Source of the DNA: Phoronis australis
Lineage: Eukaryota > Phoronida > Phoronidae
Direction: 5' to 3'
Assembly: GCA_002633005.1 (NCBI GenBank)
Contig: NMRA01000686.1
Location: 131,845 to 195,844, forward strand
DNA length: 64,000 bases
Shown here piece by piece: positions 55,401 to 62,299 of this stretch (the first letter of the stretch is position 1; each line of letters opens with the position of its first letter). Below the pieces are notes generated by a model. It worked only from the letters and a program-made list of their open reading frames with translations. It was not told the origin of the DNA and searched no databases. Both the position numbers and the translations under genes were made by a program.

Positions 55401-55772
55401 CGCCATATTTTGTGACTGCACAAGGCCATTGCAAGGGTAAATGGGGGACTAATTTAAAACTGTTGTTTTTTAATGTGACCCGAGTTTGGATCTCAAACTG
55501 TACATGCTGTAATATCTAATCAAAATATCTTTACAAATTCATAAAACTTAGGTTGTGATGTTATAATTATAATGTCAGCTAGACCGGTTGTGAATATAGC
55601 GCCTAGGCGGATTAAACAATCAAATTTCGATAAACATATTCAGCATAAAACAAATAAAAGACGAGGACCCAAACATGTTTCAAGGACGACGAAATGAGGG
55701 AGTTTAGACTCTCACCTCTAGCAGTTCTTCCCTACTGAGACGAACGCCGCCTGATTTTTTGCTCTCAGCCAT
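19117..55772 (-). CDS. Gene B: ankyrin-repeat / trypsin-like serine protease, 12 exons, 628 aa
   Basis: Twelve exons (55772-55716, 47630-47538, 33978-33883, 33320-33219, 32857-32759, 32398-32297, 31750-31649, 25094-25011, 24605-24323, 24191-23961, 20947-20622, 19428-19117) join without frame conflict to 1887 coding bases. Exon 1 has its ATG in a GATATGG context. Residues 20-245 form six ankyrin-type units with TPLH/TALH motifs. Residues 246-340 are a charged linker, followed by a five-proline run at 347-351. The protease follows: GSGF then TNCHVV (His408), DLDVAIV (Asp453), and GSSGSP (Ser560). These match the order and spacing of a trypsin-like (Trypsin_2/FAM111/HtrA-like) fold. There is no signal peptide or membrane segment, so a cytosolic or nuclear protease is expected (inference). 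Ankyrin repeats normally bind proteins, so they probably choose the target or gate activity. Introns 2 (13.6 kb) and 7 (6.6 kb) are long. The link of exons 1-2 to exon 3 rests on phase, reading continuity and the paralogous start of gene A. An alternative is that exons 1-2 belong to another transcript. Confidence 0.82.
19429..20621 (-). other. Gene B intron 11
   Basis: 1.2 kb between protease exons 11 and 12. No feature recognised. Confidence 0.7.
20622..20947 (-). CDS. Gene B exon 11 (residues 417-525, protease core with catalytic Asp)
   Basis: TGTTTCAG acceptor, phase 1 in, 326 bases, phase 0 out at a weaker GTACAC donor. It starts LGSNAVLFHF, contains VLACDDDLDVAIVDLD (Asp453 is the likely catalytic acid, in the usual D-[hydrophobic]-A-[hydrophobic] setting), and later VIVGQQYLHFAGHPDG. 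The H-P-D-G stretch matches the G-x-P/H-P-x-G strand that follows the Asp in this fold. Confidence 0.87.
20948..23960 (-). other. Gene B intron 10
   Basis: 3.0 kb between the His-bearing and Asp-bearing exons. It contains a probable LINE 3' tail at 22000-22110 and a TACATGTACA-rich patch at 23515-23560; nothing else recognised. Confidence 0.65.
22000..22110 (-). mobile_element. Probable LINE 3' end with (GATTCTTAATTCTT)-type tail
   Basis: On the minus strand it reads GTTAAATAAAGATTC and then short repeats of TTCTTGATTC type, the kind of tail seen on CR1-like LINE insertions. No coding part is recognisable upstream. Confidence 0.4.
23961..24191 (-). CDS. Gene B exon 10 (residues 340-416, protease N-lobe with catalytic His)
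   Basis: GTTTCAG acceptor and GTAAGT donor, 231 bases, phase 1 in and phase 1 out. After a five-proline run comes a helix, then SVVLLARSDGYGLGSGF and VGPTYVMTNCHVV. This is the standard 'GSGF-x-V...T-N-x-H-V-V' block of trypsin-like HtrA/FAM111-type proteases. His408 is the presumed general base. An open frame continues past the donor into the intron but has no protease features. Confidence 0.9.
24323..24605 (-). CDS. Gene B exon 9 (residues 246-339, charged linker)
   Basis: TTTTCAG acceptor and GTAAAT donor, 283 bases, entering in phase 0 and leaving in phase 1. The first 20 residues are a charged amphipathic stretch (KQMELQRDITKLEKK), possibly a short coiled coil. The rest is polar and not recognised. 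An earlier donor-like GTGTGAAT at about 24341 was rejected because only the chosen donor leaves the phase 1 needed by exon 10. Confidence 0.78.
25011..25094 (-). CDS. Gene B exon 8 (residues 218-245, C-terminal ankyrin-like cap)
   Basis: TTTACAG acceptor, 84 bases, GTACTC donor, phase 0-0. It reads ENKTALDVCGIYGYADKDEV and then a lysine-rich end. The TALDVC motif followed by a short second helix is typical of the last, degenerate unit of an ankyrin array. Confidence 0.75.
25095..31648 (-). other. Gene B intron 7
   Basis: 6.6 kb between the last full ankyrin exon and the C-cap exon. Short open frames (for example 28049-28467, minus) show no family resemblance. No element recognised. Confidence 0.6.
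31649..31750 (-). CDS. Gene B exon 7 (residues 184-217, ankyrin repeat)
   Basis: CTGTAG acceptor, 102 bases, GTATCG donor, phase 0-0. It reads SGDTPLHNASERGRTEVVK, then LLCRESGCDVNTVNK. It is the fifth repeat of the array and clearly diverged from exons 4-6. Confidence 0.9.
32297..32398 (-). CDS. Gene B exon 6 (residues 150-183, ankyrin repeat, triplicated unit 1)
   Basis: CATAG acceptor, 102 bases, GTAAGT donor, phase 0-0. It reads MGVTPLHMAAEGGHTETVK, then MLAHKASVDVRDML. It differs from exon 5 at eight codons, all amino-acid changing, plus one codon gained at the 3' end. Confidence 0.92.
32759..32857 (-). CDS. Gene B exon 5 (residues 117-149, ankyrin repeat, triplicated unit 2)
   Basis: Same borders and phase as exon 4, but 99 bases, one codon shorter just before the donor. 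It reads EGRTPLHRAAECGHTDVVK, then MLANKASVDVRDV. It differs from exon 4 at eight codons, all of them amino-acid changing, plus the single-codon deletion. Confidence 0.92.
33219..33320 (-). CDS. Gene B exon 4 (residues 83-116, ankyrin repeat, triplicated unit 3)
   Basis: CATAG acceptor, 102 bases, GTAAGT donor, phase 0-0. It reads LGGTPLHMAALWGHTDTVK, then an LLANKASVDVRD core, ending YV. One whole ankyrin repeat per exon in phase 0 lets the exon duplicate without breaking the frame. Confidence 0.92.
33883..33978 (-). CDS. Gene B exon 3 (residues 51-82, ankyrin repeat)
   Basis: CTGCAG acceptor and GTAATA donor, 96 bases, phase 0-0. It begins GQTALHIATEEGRTELVRV and ends ADVDVRDE, a typical ankyrin repeat (G-x-TALH-x-A, hydrophobic second helix, GAD-x-x-x-x-D). 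Unlike exons 4-6 it is not part of the recent 460-bp triplication. Confidence 0.9.
34800..35640. repeat. Diverged third copy of part of the duplicated segment
   Basis: Similar to about 42070-42390 (ATCGAACAAAATGC, TTTCACG..TACACGC, ATTTAAAGGA.A.TTCCTGAT) and later to about 44155-44200 (TGATGTTC...CTTG.ACCCC). A 95-bp segment is duplicated inside it (35059-35153 and 35154-35225). Confidence 0.5.
36094..37020 (-). mobile_element. 5'-truncated LINE (CR1/Jockey-like reverse transcriptase C-terminus)
   Basis: Minus-strand reading: NVDNFKYLGLTLDPNLKF, then KLSKKIGVLKRLDKFLNV, LYHSIIQPHIDYCLPVWG, VQVIQDRAARAILG, KRSFIYAAAVMWNSFSPEI and TTFKVNIKS. These are the standard final blocks of CR1/Jockey-group non-LTR reverse transcriptases. 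One frameshift near 36560-36600 separates the last two blocks. The 3' end is a (TAAA)n tail at about 36094-36118. Inactive. Confidence 0.9.
37235..37790 (-). repeat. Dispersed repeat with ACGTGAACGTGAA motifs, copy 2 (inverted)
   Basis: The 37635-37790 part is an inverted match to 15320-15475. A GCGACGTGAACGTGAACTATC motif lies at the other end (about 37251). A minus-strand frame at 37727-38026 runs into it but is not recognised. Confidence 0.55.
41062..41196. mobile_element. 135-bp MITE with TTAGKGGCRGAT inverted ends
   Basis: Left end TTAGGGGCGGATCC; right end, reversed, TTAGTGGCAGATTT. Interior is G/C runs. The ends resemble the hAT-like group at 44526, 56324 and 61745. Confidence 0.65.
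44526..46785. mobile_element. hAT-like TIR element hosting the GTACGTAC element
   Basis: Left end CAGTTGCGGATTTAAGGGGG; right end, reversed, CAGGGGCAGATCCAGGATTT. About 60 left-end bases and 35 right-end bases match the small MITE at 61745-61911. Flanks AAAAC/ACAAC suggest a 5-bp duplication. The empty site in copy A (about 10275-10290, CCTAATAACAGAGTCTC) confirms an insertion. Confidence 0.75.
44609..46640 (+). mobile_element. GTACGTAC element, copy B (2.0 kb, nested)
   Basis: Inverted ends CGGCTAAATCACAATCAAGG and, reversed, CGGGCAAATCACAATCAAGG. Flanks TTT/TTA. Motif GTAGTGTACGTACCCC or close variants near 45205, 45361, 45380, 45540, 45706, 46070 and 46440. Non-coding. It lies inside the hAT-like element, so it inserted second. 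Confidence 0.8.
47538..47630 (-). CDS. Gene B exon 2 (residues 20-50, N-terminal ankyrin-like cap)
   Basis: TTTTCAG acceptor, 93 bases, GTAAGT donor, phase 0 at both ends. The peptide has the pattern V-x-x-A-x-x-x-G-x-C-T-x-L-x-K-Y-L-x-x-G-W-x-VNQ, a degenerate first ankyrin unit. It is paralogous to 11174-11263. It reads straight into exon 3 (GQTALHIA) as an ankyrin array would. Confidence 0.78.
47631..55715 (-). other. Gene B intron 1 (8.1 kb)
   Basis: Holds copy C of the GTACGTAC element (49760-51629) within about 5.6 kb (47640-53290) that has no counterpart in gene A, then sequence collinear with 11404-14223. A poly-C tract with one N lies at about 54703-54716. No further exon seen. Confidence 0.65.
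49760..51629 (-). mobile_element. GTACGTAC element, copy C (1.87 kb, inverted, both ends intact)
   Basis: Inverted ends CGGGCAAATCACAGTCAAG and, reversed, CGGCTAAATGACAGTCAAGG, with a perfect TAT duplication on each side (49757-49759, 51630-51632). The interior has a tandem unit of about 345 bp (from 50644 and from 50985), each starting with paired GGGGTACGTACACTACA sites. Non-coding. Confidence 0.85.
55716..55772 (-). CDS. Gene B exon 1 (start codon, residues 1-19)
   Basis: It reads MAESKKSGGVRLSREELLE and then a GTGAGA donor, phase 0. The same exon exists in gene A at 14224-14280 (MAEST..SGG..L..EEL), with the same length and donor. This conservation between paralogs is the main reason for choosing this start. 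Confidence 0.75.
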
Positions 55773-55905
55773 ATCCAAGTCTGGTCTTGTCGGTAGCTGT
55801 CGTTAATCTGCGCCGAAAGATAACACAGTAGTTTCTGTTTGAATGGGTTTTTCCAAGTTTCGATGCGTCACATGCCAACCAACACAATAGATGTAGGCGT
55901 TCACG
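55773..55905 (-). promoter_or_regulatory. Conserved 5' flank of gene B
   Basis: Upstream of the gene B ATG. It shares the same blocks with the gene A flank, including CAAGTTTCGATGCGTCA. Similarity stops at about 55905, which marks the right edge of the duplicated segment. A shared promoter is inferred. Confidence 0.45.
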
Positions 55906-56323
55906 AGTATAAGGTCGCTAAACAAATTCACAAACTAGTACTTGTGAATCTGATTTTAATAGCCAAATTTGGTCGAGTAACAATCAAAGATTCCTCCATC
56001 GAACTCCTGGTTTTTCTATGAAAATTTTCGGATTAAACTTAGAACTATATTTTTGCGATATTTTATTGCGCGCGTAGATTATGACCAAGTTACTGCCAGA
56101 TTTTGGAACTCTTTCGTTTAGTGAAATAAGAATTTGGAGCATTGTCTGCCAACCAAAACAAATTATATTTCACGAGCCACGGCACTATTGTGTATTTCCG
56201 TGGGATGCTAGTGAATACTGTAGTAAGTGCATCGGAATATTAGAAGCATGTGATTGTGACACTGGCCGATAAGACATTTTATTGTTATTTTCCCGTGTTT
56301 TTAACTCCATAATATCCGCCTAA
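55906..56323. other. Intergenic, nothing recognised
   Basis: Between the conserved gene B 5' flank and the hAT-like element. Short open frames only. Confidence 0.5.
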
Positions 56324-58801
56324 GGTGGCGGATCTACGGGGTGGGGTTCTGGGGGCAAAATCCCGGAGATCAATTGTGCGCGCGCTTCCGTCGACACTTC
56401 TGAAGTAGCCAAGCATTTTAGATGGATCCACCGCTGAAAGAGCAGCTCTATAGCTGATTCTTTAGGTTACTAGTTTCTTTACTCTAAGATATGTTTTTGA
56501 TTTGATTAGGGTAAATACTGTGGTGCCGATACACTGATATTCAACCTTTTTTACCTCATCTGTCATGCCATGTCATCCTATTACACCTCACACGTTTGTA
56601 ACTCGAATTTGTATAGTCAAAGTTGTCTTGCGCAATATCACACAGTGTACATGTACATGTAAATGTAATACTTTTGAAAATAATTCGTTTTCCGAAGAAT
56701 TGCTATTGTAGCGGGTGCCGTGGTCTGGTCGCCAGTCTGTTTGAAGATGCACTGTAACAAGTTATGTCTGTACAAGGAATGAGCAAGGGGGCACCCACAT
56801 TGACAAATTTTCCGCATTCGCGAACAGTGCACAGTACCAGAAATTGCGGTGAGGCTGTATTTTCACAACAGTCTTGCGGGACTTGTGCGATGTTCAATAG
56901 GCCCCCTAAGGAGCCCTAGTGCCGACCTCAACAAATACCGTCTCTCTACCTGCAATAAGCACCACTGCCGTTTTTTATACTGGGAATTTCCGCAGAAAGG
57001 CCCACCCGCCCATGGGCATTTATTTGACTTTAGTACTTTGGGTTTCAAGCGTTCAGACATTGGGACGTTTATTTTGAAAATTGCAAGAGATGCAAATGGG
57101 TCCTGGGATACATCGTCAAGGTTTGAAGTAGTAGATGATGAACGGATCACATTTAGTTGCGCATGCTGTAAGTCTTTTGAATGGACTTGCCAACCTCAGG
57201 GGTCTTCAGTAGTGACAACTGAGCTGCGAAACGAGATGCTGACATTGTAGAGGCGTGCATGTACAACCTCATTGACACAGCAGTTCACAAAGTGCAAGTG
57301 TTAGGAACAAACGTCGAAGAGGTCTGGGTAGAATGGTTCCAAGAGGAGCAAACCATTGGATCCGATGTACAGTTTCCTCGGCAGTCTAGACAACAGAAAG
57401 ATAGGACCAACGTTCCAGGAGAAACACCCAGGTAAAAAGTTATAATTCTACACAGTTTGTAATAATGTCGGTTTTGTATGTTGAGTACAATGAAAACGAA
57501 ATAGAAATTATTTTTGGACATGCCAAATTTACCCAGTACAGCAGAGGGTCTACGAGTGCACAGAAACTGATTCTGGTTTGTAATTCTACTTGAGTTTATC
57601 TGCTTCATATCCAAAATCTATTTCACGTAGTGCGTAGTTAAATCTGTACTCAATATTTGTTTCTTCCAGTGAGTACTACAGAACGGTGCGAAAACCCTTC
57701 CTAGACCTCTCGCAGCAGTTGACCACCAGATGTGTAAACTACACGTACATGAGCAAACACTGGGGATTAAAAAGTGTCTAGAGAGAAGTTTTCAATTCAA
57801 TTTTTTTGCAAAGTACGTTTTAGGTCTCGCGACGGACCAGGCCAGCTTGATTTGTGTAGATATCGAGTTTCAGTTTAGTTCTGGTCCCTCTGAGAACTAG
57901 TGTGGTGATGTTTTTTACCAAAGCGTGCTTTGTAAAACTATTTATTTCAGCTGTTTGGTCCCGCAACAGATTGACTATTATATAGGGATAATAAGCCCAG
58001 GTGTACTTTTGGTATCGTGACGGACCAGGTCAGAGTTTTTGTGTACTCTCAGTGTACATCTGGTCTCTCTGCGAACTGCTACTGTATATCTTTTCACCAC
58101 TGTGTAAAGAATGTTTTGATTTCGTGAAACTGTTTTCAGATGATTTGTTTCATGATACATTTGACGTTTTTCAATTGTTGTCAACGTGATTCAGTTTAAT
58201 AAAGTGATAATTATTTATTGTCGTTTTGATAATAGACTCTGAGCTGAGAGCAGCATCGTTCGCCAGTTTTTCACGTAACGAGACAGAACACATGTTTATT
58301 TACGGACTAACAGTCTTCGTTCTTAAACAGCTTGAGGCTGTTGCGATCATCTGATATTCAAGTTTTTACGCCCCGTCGGTGCTCCTTATGCTCTTGAATA
58401 TTTGGTAGTTGTCTAACCACTGTATACACACCACACTTTTTCGTATGCTAAAAAGGTGTGTGTAAGCAGATGTTCCAACAAAAATTTTTGCTGGTGATGT
58501 GACTCATACCCAGATGTGCAAAAATATGGTTTCACAAAACTTATGAGCCAAGTTCATGTGACGAAATAGAGAAGGGTTTTTATTTATCTTAAGAAAAACT
58601 CCAGGGACATGTTAAGTGCCAGAAACGTACCAGGATACATGTAAATTTCACTGTTTGGCTACAAAAACAAAACAAGTTGTTTTAAACGGGAGGGGGGTTT
58701 ACCCCGACCTCCTCCCCCCCCCGCTCGGCGTCATGCGCCACGGATTCGACCGTTGCGGGAACTCCTGAACCCCCCTTACTGAAAACGTAGATCCGCCATT
58801 G
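56324..58801 (+). mobile_element. hAT-like transposon relic with TGGCGGATCTACG ends
   Basis: Left end GGTGGCGGATCTACGGGG; right end, reversed, CAATGGCGGATCTACGTTTT and then G-rich. Between them lies a spliced DUF4371/hAT-type transposase remnant on the plus strand (57223-57781). This links the GGCGGAT end type seen at 44526 and 61745 to a hAT-like source. Target duplication not clear. Confidence 0.6.
57223..57781 (+). pseudogene. hAT/DUF4371-type transposase remnant, two exons
   Basis: Exon 57223-57431 (KRDADIVEACMYN..., then GTNVEEVWVEWFQEEQTI, RQSRQQKDRTNVPGETP) joins across a GTAAAA...TTCCAG intron (57432-57669) to 57670-57781 (SEYYRTVRKPFLDLSQQLTT, then RC and a stop). The blocks match the 'PR..RQ..R.N.P...SEYYRR....PFLD.L' core of DUF4371/hAT-like proteins common in marine animals. 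The C-terminal dimerisation part is missing and the upstream frame (56849-57250) is out of phase, so it is dead. Confidence 0.7.
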
Positions 58802-60221
58802 ACCCTCGATCTGGTTATTGTGACACATTGCTCTCACTGTCTCTGGACTGGTTTAGTCGAATTATTGACTCATGACAGCGTTTTCCCGTTCAGTGACTTT
58901 ACCAGACGTAGGGGGTTCTGAGCGTGTGATAACATCTAGCTTCTTTGTTAACTGCCAACACAGTCTTATTTGTCTGTTATGGCAACAGGCAGGCCAATCA
59001 GTTTATTACAGACCACGTGCGAACACTGTCAAACCCTGAGTGAATTGATACATTCCGAAAGAATAGATTATCGTAACTTCGGTTGCAGTTGGGCTATTTT
59101 AGCGATTCAAAAACTAAACATGACCACCATTTGACGACGATTTCAGAAATCCTATTGGTATATGTTCAAATATGCCATAACTCAACTTATATTTTTAACA
59201 GCACAACCCAGTCAGGCTAGATACGATCTTATTGAAGATTAGAGCTGGCCCTTCAACAATGAATGTCAGAATGGAGTTAATCAGTGGTGTAAGATATTGG
59301 CTACAGGGGTAAACTTCCCAACTTGTTGTTGGGCTATAGAATCGAACAAGTTGGGAGCAACGGGAACTAACGCCGTAATGGGCACTGCCAAATGCAGAGG
59401 CCGGCGGGAACTTTAGTTTAGTTGGTTGTACCTTTCGCTGTGTGATGAAACTTTGAACCATCAAAGTTGTGACGTGCTTAATATTGAGTGTTATGCCCAG
59501 TAACCTCTGAGTTGAATCTGCCATTTATTGAGTTCTGTGGATCTCTTAATGTTTCGCGCCATTGGCATTGTGCCTGGGTTGTGTTTACGCGTGTTTTGTG
59601 ACTGCATCTGCCATCCTTTGTTAGAACATTACTGGATATTTGATCGTCATGCCATGTACTTGACCCATGCACTACATGTACAGTAGATACTTTGGGGACG
59701 GTGAATGGGCCGCATAACCAGAAATTAATGACGGTCAATGCTTTTGCATTCTCTGTCGACAACCGCCGAAAAATCAGATGACCACATGTACAGTGGGAAA
59801 GGTTACAAATGTGCAAGTGCGCACGAAGGGGGGGGGGGGGTCGNGGGGTCGAACGCGTGCTTGATGTCTGCTGCAGAGTGGATTGAGTTTAGATGCAGAG
59901 AGTGCATTGGCTGCAGTTATTTTGTGTAAAGAATCCATGGAGAAGAAATGTATTGCAACTGCTCGTTAGTGATTTCAAGATACACGGTCGATGGTTGGTG
60001 TCGATGAATCGGGCCAATGAAGTAGTTTTCTGCCTAAAAAAGCTAACAATTGATATAACAAGCTGGAATCACTAAGCCAGCGCTCTTGAGTGAGTGTTTT
60101 CTTTTATTGTAGCTCTCAGTTGTTTAGAACAGTGTTTGCTGGACTGTGCAGGTGGCTGGTCTGATCCTGAATCCAGGTTCGACTACTGGACTGTGATTTG
60201 AGTTGATAATTTGAATCCACG
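58802..60221. other. Intergenic, nothing recognised
   Basis: Contains a G-run with one N at 59828-59845. Short open frames without family resemblance. Confidence 0.5.
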
Positions 60222-60636
60222 GTGGGGCATAATATCCCACCTCCCTTCGTGGATCCTACCACCAGATGTCAGATAGTGGTGTCCAAGAAATCAAAATCTA
60301 CAGCCCACGGCAATGGTTGCATGCCCTCACAATGGAAGACGTTTTTATCTTCAAATTCCAACAGGGAAACCTTTACATTTTCCTGTAATATGTGGCAACA
60401 TATTGACCTTTCAAACGTTGGACGAGACCTTTGCTTCACTCATGGGGAAAAGTGCTACTTGCTAGGATTCCAGAATGTTAGACAACTGGCCTCTGACCGT
60501 GAAGAAGCTGACACCAGAATGCATGTTCATGCTTTTCAAGCATGTCTTTCACATGATAACGTCACCATTTGAAGACCGGACTCAGATGGGGGAGTAATAG
60601 TTGTGTATCTTGAAGACAAGTATTGCTTCAGTACAT
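60222..60636 (+). pseudogene. Transposon-type 'EEADTR' protein fragment
   Basis: Reads SQWKTFLSSNSNRETFTF, then REEADTRMHVHAFQA and, after an in-frame TGA at about 60570, RPDSDGGVIVV. The EEADTR-x-x-x-H-A ... PD[ST]D-x-x-V-I order is found in repetitive, transposon-associated uncharacterised proteins of marine animals (from memory of the family; superfamily not assigned). The stop at 60570 and loss of flanking parts mark it as broken. Confidence 0.5.
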
Positions 60637-60698
60637 CAGACTAACTGCAGGGTAACTGTTGTTGAGAAAGCGGTTGACAGTTTCTCATCACACGTCTG

Positions 60699-60878
60699 CT
60701 CAGCTCTGATTGGCTGACATGTTTCTACTGGTAAGGCTTATTGCTCAGCTCTGATTGGCTGGCATGTCTCTACTAGTAAGGCTTATTGCTCAGCTCTGAT
60801 TGGCTGGCATGTCTCTACAGGTAAGGCTTATTGCTCAGCTCTGATTGACTGGCATGTCTCCACAGGTAAGGCTTATTC
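60699..60878. repeat. 45-bp minisatellite, four copies
   Basis: Units start at 60699, 60744, 60789 and 60834. The core is CTCAGCTCTGATTGGCTGG, followed by CATGTCTCTACAGGTAAGGC. Copies differ at a few sites. Confidence 0.95.
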
Positions 60879-61744
60879 TAATCTCAGTAAAATCCATATG
60901 ACATATAAATTGGGTTTGGTAGAATAACAATTGAAAGGATGAAAATTTACTGCAGACTTGTTAATTACTTGTCATCGGCTGTTTAATCAGTAACAATAAC
61001 ACAATGCTTCGACTTATGCAGATAAAAAATTATGCACAATAGATTTTATTGTAAAAAAAGTATTTAAAAGGGCACTAAAGTCAATCTTGCCGATGAAAAT
61101 TTTTTAAGGATATCTCAACCCAAGAATTAGCTATTTTACAATATTTCACGTGTGTCTAGCAAAATACCTTATATTCATTCTAGGGGAGCTTCAAATACTA
61201 GATATGAAGAGCGTAGCGGGAAAAAAGATTTAGCAGAATCACCTAAGGACTGAACAACCCCGTGCCACTGGATATTTATTTACTACTTACCCGAGGTAAA
61301 AGGTTAAAGGGCGGTCACTGAAATCGAATCTTCCGCCAGGTACTCTACACTGCCGCTTTGTATACCCTCAGTGCTATCATTCACCAAGTCGCTATAACAT
61401 TGAGTCGTTTTGCGTTAGAAATCGAACGAGCAGACTAATCAAAAATTCCTAACAGCGTTTTTGAGGTAACTGGTGAAGTTTTCGTTTAAAAAAAAGTTTC
61501 GTTAAAATCAACCGAGGGGTTATTTTGCTATGAATGTACCTTCGCACGTGATAATCAAAAGTGTTTGAACGAGGGCGAAGCACATCATGAATCAGATGTA
61601 ACATGATAACACACAGGTATAAACACGTGCGTTGTAGAACATATCCTATGCGCCCCACGGAATATTCTTTACTCGGATTGCTCCGCTTGTTTTGGTGTCG
61701 CTTATCAATGATGATCGCAGATCGCCTCACACGACTGACGTATA
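60879..61744. other. Intergenic, nothing recognised
   Basis: AT-rich; no gene or repeat recognised. Confidence 0.5.
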
Positions 61745-61911
61745 CAGTGGCGGATTTAGAGGGGGCCAAGGGGGCCATGACCCCCTAAAACTCTCCCGGA
61801 TTCCATTTGGAAACTCGGGGATGGGACGTTCTGACGGGCAAAATCTCTGCTAATACTCTGCTCTGCCCCCCCCCCCCTCCCCCCTAACTCAAAATCCTGG
61901 ATGCGCCCCTG
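61745..61911. mobile_element. 167-bp hAT-like MITE with 5-bp duplication
   Basis: Left end CAGTGGCGGATTTAGAGGGG; right end, reversed, CAGGGGCGCATCCAGGATTT. GTATA flanks both sides (61740-61744, 61912-61916). The ends match those of 44526-46785, so this is the short form of that element. Confidence 0.85.
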
Positions 61912-62299
61912 GTATACATGTACGTGCACAACATATTTTGTATGAATAATTTTGCAGCGTGCATGACACGGCAGTTCAAGTTGTATTTTACAGCAGCTAC
62001 AGGCTTGGGGTGCATATCTGCTATTTTCAGTATTTTCCTCAACCTATTTCTAAATCGAAGTTTGCTTAATAAATTTCTGACAATTTTTCTTTACTATCTA
62101 TGAGCAATATCTGCAGGACACCCGTTGCAGACGTTGTGGCTGATGCACGTTAATTCAGACTCTCCTTGCTCCTTGAGCGCGGTTCTTATCCTTTTAAGGT
62201 AGAAAGAATTCCGAAATTTTGTCATCAAATTGAAAAAATACAGTGTTTACTGCAATTGCAATTTTCCTTTTGGGCCTTACGTATTTTGATTGTTTTGAG

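Larger units (their letters stand above)
40607..55905. repeat. Segmental duplication, copy B (5' half of gene B)
   Basis: Counterpart of 1-14435. It carries gene B exons 1 and 2. Relative to copy A it lacks the LINE fragment, the 1.4-kb TA-flanked element and the two hairpins. It gains a hAT-like/GTACGTAC nest (44526-46785), an extra 0.7 kb near 41340-42020 and about 5.6 kb in intron 1 (47640-53290). Confidence 0.85.

Noticed and set aside
60170-60195. tRNA T-arm-like CCAGGTTCGAC...CTGG
   Set aside because: The stem is imperfect and no D-arm, anticodon arm or acceptor stem can be built around it.
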